The notes beneath the pieces are model-generated. The model had not been told where the DNA came from, did no database searches, and saw nothing but the letters and a program-made list of their open reading frames with translations. 64,000 nucleotides of DNA from Lachnospiraceae bacterium (lineage in GTDB: Bacteria > Bacillota > Clostridia > Lachnospirales > Lachnospiraceae), in contig JAETRD010000011.1 in the NCBI GenBank assembly GCA_021770345.1, positions 124,001-188,000 on the forward strand. Direction: 5' to 3'. The stretch's first letter is position 1. Every line of letters begins with the position of its first letter. The position numbers were made by a program, and so were the translations under genes. This document shows positions 42,565 to 51,953 of this stretch, piece after piece.

Positions 42565-45219
42565 CTATTCGGCTGCGCGGTAGAGATGCACTTCCCCGGT
42601 AATGCCGCTCCCCTTCGCAGGCGGCGTCGCGAGCATCTTGCGGTACCCTTCGAGCAGCGGATAGCACTGCCGCTCGAGCGTCGTCGCAACCTCGATGACA
42701 AGCGTGTTCTCCCCCGCTTTTCCGGAAAGCTCATACACATACTCCGGCACAATCTGAATCCCCGCGCTCTCCCCGTTTAAAAAGACCTCGATGCCTTCCT
42801 CGGCATCCGTGATTACGAGCACAAGCTTCGTATCCTCCTCCAGCGAAAAATGCGTCTCATACCGGACGAACCCGGAAAACTCCGGCTCTTCCTCCGCCAG
42901 CGCATCCGGCAGGACGACAGATTTCTTCTCCCCGAACGCCGGGTAAGCCGCACCCTCGCAGACTGCTCGTGAAAAGCCGGCAAGCCCAAGCTCGTCGCCG
43001 CGTTTTCGCTCCGTATGCATCGGTGCGCCGCAGTCGCCGCACACGAGGAACACGCTCTTTCGCGGCACAAGGTGTACGGCCACCTTAAGGCCCTGCTCTG
43101 TCTCCTCATAATCCGCCCGCTCCGTGCGGTTTGCCCACGCGTCGTACCGGAAAACGCCTCCCGAAATTCCCGGCAGCAACATCGTCCCGTCGTAATCCCG
43201 CTCGCCCTCGTTCACCAGGAAAAACAGTTCGGTATCCCCGTGAATCTGCAGCACACGGATGCGGTTATCCGCAGGAGAAAGCGCCGGTGTGCAAAGATTC
43301 CGATTCTCCACCGCCTCCGCCAGCCCCGCAAGCGGGACAACCGGACACTTTGCAAGTGCGTCGGGCAGTGCCCCGTCCTCCTCGCAGAATCCCTCCGGCC
43401 GCCTGTTCACGAAAAATACGGGAAGCCCGGCCCCCGCCAGCCGCGCGATGCCGCCTGCGGCCGCTTTCGGAATCCGCTCACACTCCGGCACGACAAACAC
43501 CCGGTATTCCTGCCCGTTTACGACAAACGGATTGCCGTACCCCGCCCGGTAAAATTCCGGCTTTTCAAACACGTCCGCAGGCAGTACCTGACAGCCGATC
43601 TGGTGGTCATAGAGCGCGCGCAGCGGCTTTTCAAACGGCATCGCGTCCTTGTCGCACCATTCGGCCTCGCCGTGGTAGAGGATTGCGACGGGCGCCTCAT
43701 GCCGTCCGGCGCTCGTCGCCGTCGCGACGCGGTTCATATAGCCCATCAGCTCCCCGAAATGGCGGTACTGCGGGTTATGCCCGTGCGCGTAAAAATGCGG
43801 CGGGCAGTCCGGGTCCGGGAACGGATGCCCGCTGAACGCATGCGGCACAAAATGATTGATCCCGCGCACCAGAAAATGGTCGGCTAAATATTTCTCCAGC
43901 TTCACGCCCTCTTCCCATCCGTAGTTGCCGAAAATCTCACACATGGAGTTCCCGTTTTTGCCCGGCTCGATCGCTGCTGCGCTCTCCGCAAGCGCCGCAA
44001 GTCCATAATGGTAAAACTCGCCGTTGCGCGGCTGACGCATATGGTTGACGGTCGGCGCATCTTCGCCCTGCGGCAGCACCTGTCCGCCGATATCGTCGAT
44101 TCCCGCCATGTCCTGCCCTTCCAGGCCGCGGAAATAATGGCCGAGGCTTGAACCTGTCCGGCAGTGCTGCCCGTCATCCTCAATCACATGCCCGATGTAC
44201 GCCACGCCGTGCTCCCTGCACCAGTCACCGATTTGCTTACTGAAATTGTCCCGCACAAGCTTTGTCAGCTCATCCATGTAGGCAAAGTGGACAAACGACG
44301 TCTCCGCGTCGGATTCCTGCCGCCACAGCGCGGCAAGCCGTCCCTTCCAGTTTTCGCCGAGCCGCACCGCCATTCGTTCCGCCATGTTTTTGCCCCATGG
44401 CAGATCCTGACGGCATCCTAAAAGATTCCCCTTATTGTACAGCATCCCGTTGCCGAGCTCCGGTTCATCGGAGAAAAATCCGGCGATGGTTTTGCCGAAA
44501 TCGTCTGCATAGTGCGCGTAATGCGCCTCGTAGACCGTGTCAATCAGGATTTTGCAGCTCTCTTGCTCCGTCATGTTGATGTAGTCGCGGTGATACCCGC
44601 TGTTTCCGCTTGCAATCACTGCAAAAAGCTCCCACGCGCCCTCCGGTTTCTCAAACGTCACCGTCTCCCCGTCGAGCAGGCCGGTCAAATCGACCACACT
44701 CCCGTCCTCTCTTTTCGCGGCGACACAGAGCACCTCATCCGTCTCTTTTTCGTACACGCGCGCGGGAGGCTGATTGAAAAACATCGCCTCCATCGGGGAA
44801 AGCCCCTCCTTTTTCGGCGCCTCAAAGAAACCCTGCTCCCGCAGCGAAACCGTCTGCCTCCCCGCTTCCGTCGGAAGTTCCGTCCCATTCATAAAAATAT
44901 TCTGTCTGCACAGCGCATACTCTGCCGTACGGGCCGCCCCGTTTGCAAACCCGGTCGGGAAATGGCTGTCGTCTAAAATCCAGACCTTCATCCCGCGCAC
45001 CCGCGCTTCATCTAAGATCACGTCCATATCCTGCCACCATTTCGGCCCGCAGAAATCGGGATGCGGCCTGCTCTCGACGCAGACGGCGCCGCATCCCGCC
45101 CCGGCAATCGCAGCCATCATCTCACGCAGTGTCTCCTCGTCCTCCCCGTGCTGCCAGAAAAACGGCAGAATGTGATTGTCCCACGCTCCGCTTACTAATT
45201 TTGCAATCGTCTGATTCAT
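42565..45219 (-). CDS. Large glycoside hydrolase (GH106/GH2-like)
   Basis: An 884-residue protein without signal peptide. The N-terminal half is a TIM-barrel-like region (DNHILPFFWQHGEDEETLREMM; VWILDDSHFPTGFANG; GFFSDEPELGNGMLY with acidic candidates; GYIGHVIEDDGQH-like segment). The C-terminus ends in a beta-sandwich that binds carbohydrate (FSGFVRYETHF; VFLNGESAG). It resembles alpha-L-rhamnosidase GH106-like enzymes, though a GH2-type is possible. Its leader holds the third A/T repeat. First gene of a two-gene operon. Confidence 0.7.
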   Translation of the reverse strand: MNQTIAKLVSGAWDNHILPFFWQHGEDEETLREMMAAIAGAGCGAVCVESRPHPDFCGPKWWQDMDVILDEARVRGMKVWILDDSHFPTGFANGAARTAEYALCRQNIFMNGTELPTEAGRQTVSLREQGFFEAPKKEGLSPMEAMFFNQPPARVYEKETDEVLCVAAKREDGSVVDLTGLLDGETVTFEKPEGAWELFAVIASGNSGYHRDYINMTEQESCKILIDTVYEAHYAHYADDFGKTIAGFFSDEPELGNGMLYNKGNLLGCRQDLPWGKNMAERMAVRLGENWKGRLAALWRQESDAETSFVHFAYMDELTKLVRDNFSKQIGDWCREHGVAYIGHVIEDDGQHCRTGSSLGHYFRGLEGQDMAGIDDIGGQVLPQGEDAPTVNHMRQPRNGEFYHYGLAALAESAAAIEPGKNGNSMCEIFGNYGWEEGVKLEKYLADHFLVRGINHFVPHAFSGHPFPDPDCPPHFYAHGHNPQYRHFGELMGYMNRVATATSAGRHEAPVAILYHGEAEWCDKDAMPFEKPLRALYDHQIGCQVLPADVFEKPEFYRAGYGNPFVVNGQEYRVFVVPECERIPKAAAGGIARLAGAGLPVFFVNRRPEGFCEEDGALPDALAKCPVVPLAGLAEAVENRNLCTPALSPADNRIRVLQIHGDTELFFLVNEGERDYDGTMLLPGISGGVFRYDAWANRTERADYEETEQGLKVAVHLVPRKSVFLVCGDCGAPMHTERKRGDELGLAGFSRAVCEGAAYPAFGEKKSVVLPDALAEEEPEFSGFVRYETHFSLEEDTKLVLVITDAEEGIEVFLNGESAGIQIVPEYVYELSGKAGENTLVIEVATTLERQCYPLLEGYRKMLATPPAKGSGITGEVHLYRAAE

Positions 45220-45280
45220 CTGATATCCGTTCCTTTCTTCGCATAGTTACCTCCATGCGCACACGCTTTTTGTGCATTTC

Positions 45281-45333
45281 AAGTTTGTGCGTGTGCGCAC
45301 AAACTTGGGATTGAAAATTTTAATTTTCAATCT
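45281..45333 (-). repeat. Intergenic repeat, copy 3 (GTTTGTG stem plus A/T palindrome)
   Basis: AAGTTTGTGCG and CGCACAAACTT form a stem, followed by GGG and the palindrome (GATTGAAAATT, TT, AATTTTCAATC), the same design as at 7311-7369 but with the stem tip rewritten to keep pairing. It lies in the glycosidase leader. Confidence 0.8.
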
Positions 45334-45360
45334 TATTCCGCCTGTGCGGCCATTTTCTTT

Positions 45361-45499
45361 ATTTTAGCGCAACGACAGATTTCCTGCGTTTTTTTTCTCA
45401 CTTTTATGTTCGGATATTCTTGCTTTCGCCTTCTGCTGTTTAAAATTCAAACGCTAAAGTGAATTTTCAAACACATCCGAAATCTGTCTGTGCTATAAT
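45361..45499. promoter_or_regulatory. Divergent promoters sharing the GAAATCTGTC site
   Basis: Rightward: GAAATCTGTC (45479-45488) then TATAAT (45494-45499). Leftward: the same ten bases on the minus strand (45374-45383) then TAAAAT (45361-45366). Neither has a recognisable -35, as if an activator bound each site in place of one. The sites are exact inverted copies, 95 bases apart. The TetR or AraC protein of this island is the obvious candidate. Confidence 0.55.
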
Positions 45500-45518
45500 C
45501 CATTCACAATCCCTCAGC

Positions 45519-45545
45519 GGCCAAAGGAACGCACGCCCTTTGGCC
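45519..45545 (+). promoter_or_regulatory. Leader hairpin upstream of the 75-residue gene
   Basis: GGCCAAAGG (45519-45527) pairs perfectly with CCTTTGGCC (45537-45545) around a nine-base loop, 20 bases after the -10. No T run follows, so it is not an intrinsic terminator. Confidence 0.45.
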
Positions 45546-45591
45546 ACGGAAGGAAATAACGACGAACAACGAAAGGACGTGATTTTATCTT

Positions 45592-45819
45592 ATGAAACTC
45601 AAAGAAAACATCAACCTGTCGGATTTTATTCTCAAAGTGCGGGAATGCCGCGCAGACGTCACCTTCCTTTCCCCGGAAGGAGACCGGCTGGCGCTCAAAT
45701 CCGCGCTGTGCCAATATATTTTTGCCTCCCTTCAGGGGCAGCCGGCGCTCTTAAATGGCGCTGCGATTCTGTGTGAGGACAGCGCGGACTATGAACTCCT
45801 GCGGAATTATCTCGTCTGA
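45592..45819 (+). CDS. Small conserved-looking protein of unknown function
   Basis: A 75-residue protein (NLSDFILKVRECRADVTFLSPEGDRLALKSALCQYIFASL in its first half), soluble by composition. It resembles short proteins in Lachnospiraceae that databases sometimes label 'polyA polymerase', a name unsupported by any catalytic motif. AACGAAAGGACG precedes the ATG. First gene rightward of the divergent promoter pair; the TetR gene follows after 38 bases. Confidence 0.65.
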   Translation: MKLKENINLSDFILKVRECRADVTFLSPEGDRLALKSALCQYIFASLQGQPALLNGAAILCEDSADYELLRNYLV

Positions 45820-45857
45820 TATATACTTCAAAGAAAACTGTCTCGAAAGGAGCCGCC

Positions 45858-46409
45858 ATGAAAACCGATGCCCGCGTCCGCTATACCCGTATGATCATCC
45901 GGCACACGTTTTTGGAACTGCTCAAAGAAAAGCCGCTCGCAAAAATCACCGTAAAAGAAATCTGTGAAACCGCGGAAATCAATCGCACAACTTTTTACAA
46001 ACATTACCGCGACCCCTATGACCTGCTCGAACAGCTCGAACTTGAAGCGATACACAGCCTGCTGTCCATCATCGAGGACGCCGCGGACAAAAATCTCGCA
46101 CAGATTCTGCTGCCGATTCTCTGTACCATCAAAAAAAACCGGGATTGGTTTTGCAGTCTCACTTCGGCCGGAGACGACAAAAGTTTTCTCTATCGTCTCT
46201 CCATCTGCTGTTTCCGCAAAATCTATGAGCAGTCCCCCAAAGACCCCGATGCCGGGAATCCATCCCTGTCCATGCTGCATTTCAGCTATATCGCAGGCGG
46301 AATCGGCGGCATCATTGAGTACTGGCTGCAAAGCGGCATGGAAGAATCCCCTGAAGTTATCGCGGAGCACTTGCAGAGATTCACGCTCTCCGTAACCAAA
46401 CAATCCTGA
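45858..46409 (+). CDS. TetR-family regulator
   Basis: A 183-residue protein. The helix-turn-helix is IRHTFLELLKEKPLAKITVKEICETAEINRTTFYKHYRDPYDLLEQLE. The rest is a ligand domain like TetR_C_8 (GGIGGIIEYWLQSG). AAAGGAG precedes the ATG. It sits in the regulatory cluster between the glycosidases and the symporter. Confidence 0.9.
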   Translation: MKTDARVRYTRMIIRHTFLELLKEKPLAKITVKEICETAEINRTTFYKHYRDPYDLLEQLELEAIHSLLSIIEDAADKNLAQILLPILCTIKKNRDWFCSLTSAGDDKSFLYRLSICCFRKIYEQSPKDPDAGNPSLSMLHFSYIAGGIGGIIEYWLQSGMEESPEVIAEHLQRFTLSVTKQS

Positions 46410-46532
46410 TTTTAACATATTTACTGTTCTGTTTTTCATGAAGATGTGTTATGATTCATTTATAAAATGTACCCTGTGTATTTATCGGAACATGTTTTTT
46501 CATCTGCGCACATGTTTCCGCGGAGGATTTTT

Positions 46533-47741
46533 ATGACGACAGAAGAAAAGCTATCCTTTTTTCGGGAACTCATTAATTGTTCCTACCCGCTCTACCACTG
46601 GGATTTTGACGCATCCTTAAACCTTGTCTCCACGAACTGGCAAAAAGATTTGTTCGCGGGAGATTTTTTCGCTTATATGGGGTTCCGCGAACGGATACAG
46701 CAATTTCTCGCCGACGGGAAACGGACGCCCGTCATCATCGAGGCCGAATCGAACCTGCTGTGGATTGCAGGCTTTGTCTTTTCCGACATGCAGCCTGCAA
46801 GCTGCCATCTGATTGGACCGGTTCTCGGCGGACGCGACACGCCCATGCTGATTCGAAAAAAACTGGATTCCTTCGAGCTCACCGCAAAGCTGCGCGCGAC
46901 GATCTTTAAAATATTCGAAGAGGTTCCGGTGATTCCGACCAATATCCTAAACCAGTACGCCGTGATGCTGCATTACTGCCTGAATCGGGAAAAACACTCC
47001 CTCCACGACGTCACCTACCTGAATACCGCGCACTCCCCCGCCCCTGCATCCCGCATGGGAAATCCGGGACACGGCGGAATCTGGCTTGCCGAGCAGACAC
47101 TGTGCAAGATGCTCGAAAACGGGGATCCCAGATATCGGGAAGCCCTCGAGCAGTCATTCTCCCTCAGCGACGGTGTCAAAGCCGATTCCGGGGACTCCCT
47201 GCGGAACAAGAAAAACAACTGCATTGTCCTGCTCACGCTGTGCTCCCGCTCCTGCATCCGGGGCGGCCTGCCGCCTGCAATCGCCTATGACTTAAACGAC
47301 TACTATGCCCAGAAATTCGAAGCGTGCAATTCCATCACGGAACTGAACGATTTGAGCCTTGCGATGCTCGACGACTATGTCGGCCGGATGCAGGACATGA
47401 AAAACAGCTCCTCCGTCTCCGCCGCCATCTTAAGCTCCTGCGAATATATCCGCACGCATATTACGGAGTCGCTCTCCATCGGGGAACTCGCGAACCGCAC
47501 CGGCTATTCGGAGTACTATTTTTCCCACAAGTTCAAAAAGGAAATGGGGTGCAGCGTCAACGACTATATACTGAAAGAAAAATTAGAGCAGGCCAAACTT
47601 CTCTTAGCCGGAACCGCAGACAGCATCCAGTCGATCAGCGACAGCCTTGCGTTCAGCAACCGCAGCTATTTCTATTCCTGCTTCCAGAAGCACATCGGCA
47701 TGTCCCCCAGCGAATACCGCAAACAAAACGGAAAGCTCTGA
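46533..47741 (+). CDS. AraC-family regulator
   Basis: About 402 residues from the ATG at 46533, six bases after GGAGGAT; an upstream in-frame ATG lacks a ribosome site. The N-terminal 290 residues are a sensor domain of unknown type, and the end carries two helix-turn-helix motifs (SIGELANRTGYSEYYFSHKFKKEMGCSVNDYI; SIQSISDSLAFSNRSYFYSCFQKHIGMSPSEYRKQ). Length and layout match AraC proteins that control polysaccharide-use loci. Confidence 0.9.
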   Translation: MTTEEKLSFFRELINCSYPLYHWDFDASLNLVSTNWQKDLFAGDFFAYMGFRERIQQFLADGKRTPVIIEAESNLLWIAGFVFSDMQPASCHLIGPVLGGRDTPMLIRKKLDSFELTAKLRATIFKIFEEVPVIPTNILNQYAVMLHYCLNREKHSLHDVTYLNTAHSPAPASRMGNPGHGGIWLAEQTLCKMLENGDPRYREALEQSFSLSDGVKADSGDSLRNKKNNCIVLLTLCSRSCIRGGLPPAIAYDLNDYYAQKFEACNSITELNDLSLAMLDDYVGRMQDMKNSSSVSAAILSSCEYIRTHITESLSIGELANRTGYSEYYFSHKFKKEMGCSVNDYILKEKLEQAKLLLAGTADSIQSISDSLAFSNRSYFYSCFQKHIGMSPSEYRKQNGKL

Positions 47742-47760
47742 TTGCGGAGCTTTCCGTTTT
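47725..47760. terminator. Bidirectional terminator between araC and the dehydrogenase
   Basis: AAAACGGAAAGCTC (47725-47738) pairs with GAGCTTTCCGTTTT (47747-47760) around an eight-base loop that includes the araC stop. It serves both convergent genes. Confidence 0.85.
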
Positions 47761-47773
47761 GCCCGTCCGGCGA

Positions 47774-48577
47774 TTATTCCAGAATCTCCGGATGTTTCCA
47801 TGTGGACACATTTTTACTCCCCGCGCTTAGCGCCCCGTCCACCGGAATCGCGGCGCCTGTGATGTAGCGCGCCAGATCGCTCGCTAAAAACAGCGCGAGA
47901 TACGCGCACTCCTCAGGCTGCCCCATGCGCCCCGCCGGACAGTCCTTCGCGAAATACTCCAGCGCCTGCTCGGGCGCATCCCCGAAGATACTCGTCCTGG
48001 TATACCCCGGGCAGATTGCGTTTACGGTAATCCCGTGCGGCGCATAGTCGAGAGCCGCGGCTTTTGTCATGCCGACCACGCCGTGTTTCGTCGCCACATA
48101 GAGCGCCTGTCCGCGCTGCGGCAGAATCCCCGCGACCGACGCGACATTAATCAGAAAACCACCCGCGCTGTGCGATTGAAAAATCGCCTCGGCGCCGTAC
48201 TTCATTCCCGCAAAGACCCCTTTGCTGTTCAGCGCAAAGATGTTGTCATAGTCTTTTGTCTCATACTCGTGCAGCGGGTTTCCTCCCTGTCCGATGCCCG
48301 CGTTGCTGACGACGCCGTCAAGTTTTCCATACGTTTCCACCGCCCGGTCAATCAGCCTCTTAATCTGTGTCGTATCGCTGCAGTCCGTCTGCACAAAAAC
48401 GGCTTCCCCGCCTTTTCTGCGGATTTCCTCCGCCACGCGCTCCCCCTGCTCTGCGCTTCTCGCCGCACATACAACCTTCATTCCGTTTTCTCCGTACACG
48501 CGCGCAATCGCCTCCCCGATTCCACGGCTCGCGCCCGTCACGATTGCAACTTTTCCCGCTACACTTTTAAAATCCAT
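47774..48577 (-). CDS. Short-chain dehydrogenase/reductase
   Basis: A 267-residue classical SDR. Cofactor motif TGASRGIGEA, NAG in VSNAGIGQ, Ser in NVASVAG and the catalytic YVATKHG (Tyr-x-x-x-Lys) are all present. An Arg in CAARSAEQG after the second strand favours NADP. It is probably a sugar or sugar-acid dehydrogenase of the island; substrate not readable. Confidence 0.9.
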   Translation of the reverse strand: MDFKSVAGKVAIVTGASRGIGEAIARVYGENGMKVVCAARSAEQGERVAEEIRRKGGEAVFVQTDCSDTTQIKRLIDRAVETYGKLDGVVSNAGIGQGGNPLHEYETKDYDNIFALNSKGVFAGMKYGAEAIFQSHSAGGFLINVASVAGILPQRGQALYVATKHGVVGMTKAAALDYAPHGITVNAICPGYTRTSIFGDAPEQALEYFAKDCPAGRMGQPEECAYLALFLASDLARYITGAAIPVDGALSAGSKNVSTWKHPEILE

Positions 48578-48641
48578 ATCCTCGTCTCCTTTTTGTTTTT
48601 CTTAAGAATAGCGCAGCGCACAGCGGTCCTCAATCAGCAAT

Positions 48642-48834
48642 GTTGGCGCAAATGCTGTATAACCGACACACTTCGGCAGATTGTCGCCAAAGTATATAAA
48701 ACCTCGCACATTGTCTCTTATGTTGCTTTTTTCATCCACATGTTTCTTTTCTGAACAATCACACCACAAAAGATGAAATTTTGATACATCCTGCTGAATT
48801 TATAAACTCCTGTCCGGCAATTCTTTTATATAAT
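48642..48834. promoter_or_regulatory. Divergent gap between the dehydrogenase and the symporter
   Basis: The 299-base gap (48578-48876) holds TATAAT at 48829-48834 without a -35, suggesting activation, and an inverted pair TTGGCG/CGCCAA (48642 to about 48692). The GAAATCTGTC site of the glycosidase promoters is not repeated here. Nothing else recognised. Confidence 0.35.
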
Positions 48835-48876
48835 TCTGGCAGAAACAGCAAATCATCTATATGGAGGAATTTTGTT

Positions 48877-50376
48877 ATGGCAAACGAAAAGAAAAAAAGC
48901 CAGAGTGAAATCGACGGCGTACAGTACCGGCGCGCCAGCCTGTGGCAGATTATCCTGGTCTCCACAAGCGCTTTGATCGGGATGAGTTTTTATTCCCTGA
49001 TCGGTCTCGCAAGCTACACCGCAAGTATCGGATTCGGCATTGCAACGGTCGCCGTCGGGTTTATCCTGACGTTCACGCGCGTTTTCGACGCAGTCACGGA
49101 CCCGCTGCTCGCCTTTGTATACGACAAGGTCAACACCCGGTTCGGCAAAGTCCGCATTCTTCTCGTCAGCGGATGGCTGATTATGATCCTCGCCCTTTTG
49201 ATGATGTTTAACTGGGCCGCCGGCAAAGGACACGGAACCGCCGCCTTTGTGGCACTGTACATGATCTACATCATCGGCTACACGCTTTTTAACATGACAA
49301 GCCAGACGCTGCCGGCTTTGATGACAAACGAGCCAAAGCAGCGCCCGCTGGTCGGCGTGTTTTCCACCATCTTTAACTATGTGGTCCCCATCACTCTGAG
49401 TATGGTTTTCTATGTGGCACTGATGCCGAAATACGGCGGCTACACTCTGGAATTTCTGGCATCCGCCTGCTGGGTGGCGGTCGGGTTTTCTGCAGTCGGA
49501 ATCGTCCTGACCTGCATCGGAATCTCCGCATTTGACAAGCCGGAAAACTTTGAGGGCACAAGTGCAAAGAAAGAAAAGCTGAAGCTAAAAGACATGATCG
49601 ACGTGCTCAAAAACAACCGTCCCCTGCAGTGCTACATCGCCTCGGGCGCGTCCGACAAAATCGCACAGCAGGTGGCAAGCCAGTCCATCATCAGTACGAT
49701 GCTGGGCGGCATTATCATCGGTGATATCTCGATTTCCACTACACTGACCACCATCAGTATTATCCCGTCGATTATCTTCGCCTTTATCGGCGCGAAGTAT
49801 GCCGGCAAACACGGCAGCAAAAAGACAATCGTCACATGGACCTACATGTGCATCTATGTGACCTGCGCCACGATCCTGTTCTTTGTCATCCTGCATGCAG
49901 GCGGCAACACAAGGGCTATCTCGAGCGCTCTGCCACTGATGATCATCTATGTGGTCTTGACGCTGGCCCAAAATGCCACGAAAATGTGCGTCACGACCGG
50001 AAACAGCGCATTTATGGCCGACGTGATCGACTATGAGCTCGACCGCGGCGGAAAATACATACCTGCCGTCGTATCCGGCGTCTACAGCCTGATCGACAAG
50101 CTTGTCTCCTCCGTCAGCGCGCTGATCGCCACGGGCGCAGTCGCACTGATCGGCTACCGCGAGACAATGCCGCAGCCCACCGATGAACTGACCGGAGGCA
50201 TTTTCTGGATGACAATGGTATTGATGTTCGGCTTCCCTCTGATTGGATGGGTGGTCACACTGATTGCAATGCGGTTCTGCTCCCTCAACAAGGAGGAGAT
50301 GGTCGAAGTTCAGAAGCGTATCGCGGAAAAGAAAGCTGCCGCGAAACAGGCAATCATTGAAGAAGCATTGAAATAG
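48877..50376 (+). CDS. GPH-family sugar:cation symporter
   Basis: About 499 residues, 12 membrane helices. The signature of the glycoside-pentoside-hexuronide family is clear: RVFDAVTDPLLAFVYDKVNTRFGKVR. The ATG at 48877 follows TATGGAGGAATTTTGTT; the upstream frame from 48781 is not needed. The hydrophilic N-terminus and C-terminus (EEMVEVQKRIAEKKAAAKQ) are cytoplasmic. Imports the sugars split or made by the glycosidases of this island. Confidence 0.93.
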   Translation: MANEKKKSQSEIDGVQYRRASLWQIILVSTSALIGMSFYSLIGLASYTASIGFGIATVAVGFILTFTRVFDAVTDPLLAFVYDKVNTRFGKVRILLVSGWLIMILALLMMFNWAAGKGHGTAAFVALYMIYIIGYTLFNMTSQTLPALMTNEPKQRPLVGVFSTIFNYVVPITLSMVFYVALMPKYGGYTLEFLASACWVAVGFSAVGIVLTCIGISAFDKPENFEGTSAKKEKLKLKDMIDVLKNNRPLQCYIASGASDKIAQQVASQSIISTMLGGIIIGDISISTTLTTISIIPSIIFAFIGAKYAGKHGSKKTIVTWTYMCIYVTCATILFFVILHAGGNTRAISSALPLMIIYVVLTLAQNATKMCVTTGNSAFMADVIDYELDRGGKYIPAVVSGVYSLIDKLVSSVSALIATGAVALIGYRETMPQPTDELTGGIFWMTMVLMFGFPLIGWVVTLIAMRFCSLNKEEMVEVQKRIAEKKAAAKQAIIEEALK

Positions 50377-50406
50377 CAGAAAACTTTTCTGCTGACTGCA
50401 AGAGGA

Positions 50407-50437
50407 GGGGCATATCAGAGTTTGATATGCCCCTTTT
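50407..50437 (+). terminator. Terminator after the GPH symporter
   Basis: GGGGCATATCA (50407-50417) and TGATATGCCCC (50423-50433) pair perfectly around five bases and are followed by TTTT. Confidence 0.85.
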
Positions 50438-50447
50438 CAATAGATTT

Positions 50448-50594
50448 TTAAAATAAATCGCTATGTGTTCCTGCTTCATACGAAATCCTAAAATAATCCA
50501 AATACGCTTTATATTTATCCTGTGCCGTCAGACAGGTATCTGCCTATGTATCGTATAACGCATCATCGGCAATAAATACAGCTCTTTCATACTT
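50448..50594 (-). pseudogene. Decayed small gene behind the second MATE gene
   Basis: In the frame just after the MATE stop, the codons read KYERAVFIADDALYDT, a TAG, then ADTCLTAQDKYKAYLDYF and RISYEAGTHSDLF before TAA. A ribosome site and ATG (AAGGAGAAATGAAA) stand at the start in a frame shifted by one base. This is compatible with a small gene of about 49 codons broken by a frameshift and a stop. No family recognised. Confidence 0.4.
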
Positions 50595-51944
50595 TCATTT
50601 CTCCTTCTTTGCCTCCGCTTTCAGCAGGCGGTATTGCCTCCACATAAGAAAGACTCCGATTCCTACCGACAAACCATCCGCCAGCGTATGGGCAGCCGCA
50701 ATCCCGTTTTGCCCCATCGCCGCGTGCAGCAGATACAGCAGCGGAATCAAAAGCACCCCCTGCCGCAGAACCGACATCAGAGTCGCCGAGCGCGCATTTC
50801 CGGCAGACTGTACAAAGTTCGTACTCAGATAATAAAAACCTATCACGGGACTTGCAGCTATGAGATACGGAGCCATTGCGGCTCCCATTTTTGCAACGAC
50901 CGGTTCTTTGATAAAGATACCGATGATCGGTTCCCGGAACACCAGACACAAAATCCCCGTCACCGTCCCTGTGACGACAGTCAGCAACGAGACATCCCGT
51001 ATCGTCTCCCGCAAACGCGGTACATTTTTGGCCCCGTAATTGTATGCCAGCAAAGGCTGTACTCCCATACAGACTCCCATCTGAAGCATTCCGATCATCA
51101 TCGCAGTCTTTCCCGCGGCGGCCATCGCCGCGATCGCATCCGTTCCGTAACTTCCCAGCAGCCGATTGGAAAATGTGGACGCAAACCCGGACAAAATACT
51201 TGACAGCGCATTCGGCATTCCAAGCGCAATCACCGCAAACAACGCCTTTCTGTTTTCTTTTGCCAGACGGATATCCGCGTTGAGAATCACCGCTTTTTTC
51301 GCGATATAGCGCAGATAATACAGTGTCCCGGCAAGATTTCCGATAACCGTTGCCACCGCCGCTCCCGCGACCCCCATACCAAATCCAAAAATAAACAGCG
51401 GATCCAGTATCATATTGACCGCTGTCGCCGCCAGATTCCCGATCATGCCCTCCTTCACCGCCCCCTCGGCCCGTATGATTGTTCCGAGCGTTGTCGACGC
51501 CAGCATAAACGGCACGCCCAGCGCACAGATTTCCATATACGCTCCCGCATAAGGCAGAATCCCCTCCGCCGCGCCAAGCAGAGGAAGAATTGCATTCCGC
51601 GCCAAAAGCAGAACCGCCGTAATCAACACGCCAAAGCCAATCGCACCCCAGAAGCACAGGCTGGCATATGTCCTGGCTCCCTTCTTATCATTACTTCCCA
51701 GCGCCTTTGCGATCAGAGCGCATCCACCGCTGCCAAGCATCGTCGCCACCGCCGCAGACACAGAGAAAAGCGGCCCCACCACAGAGACCGCAGCCACCTG
51801 GTTGTAATCCCCCAATTGACCGACGAAAAACATATCCGTCATATTGTAAAGAATCATCACAACGATGATCACAACCGAGGGAATCGCCAGGGAGACAATG
51901 GATTTCCATACCGTCTGTTTCTCAAATAATGTTTCATACTGCAT
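50595..51944 (-). CDS. MATE-family efflux transporter
   Basis: A 449-residue, 12-segment transporter (YNMTDMFFVGQLGDYNQVAAVSVVGPLF in the first half, TNFVQSAGNARSATLMSVLRQGVLL in the second), different from the MATE protein at 10605. Probably exports drugs or metabolites. The ribosome site sits in a perfect 10-bp stem, so its synthesis may be conditional. No regulator is adjacent. Confidence 0.92.
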   Translation of the reverse strand: MQYETLFEKQTVWKSIVSLAIPSVVIIVVMILYNMTDMFFVGQLGDYNQVAAVSVVGPLFSVSAAVATMLGSGGCALIAKALGSNDKKGARTYASLCFWGAIGFGVLITAVLLLARNAILPLLGAAEGILPYAGAYMEICALGVPFMLASTTLGTIIRAEGAVKEGMIGNLAATAVNMILDPLFIFGFGMGVAGAAVATVIGNLAGTLYYLRYIAKKAVILNADIRLAKENRKALFAVIALGMPNALSSILSGFASTFSNRLLGSYGTDAIAAMAAAGKTAMMIGMLQMGVCMGVQPLLAYNYGAKNVPRLRETIRDVSLLTVVTGTVTGILCLVFREPIIGIFIKEPVVAKMGAAMAPYLIAASPVIGFYYLSTNFVQSAGNARSATLMSVLRQGVLLIPLLYLLHAAMGQNGIAAAHTLADGLSVGIGVFLMWRQYRLLKAEAKKEK

Positions 51945-51953
51945 TGCACATAC

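Noticed and set aside
45592-45819. The 75-residue protein as a poly(A) polymerase
   Set aside because: Too short and without any nucleotidyltransferase motif; the database-style name is not supported.
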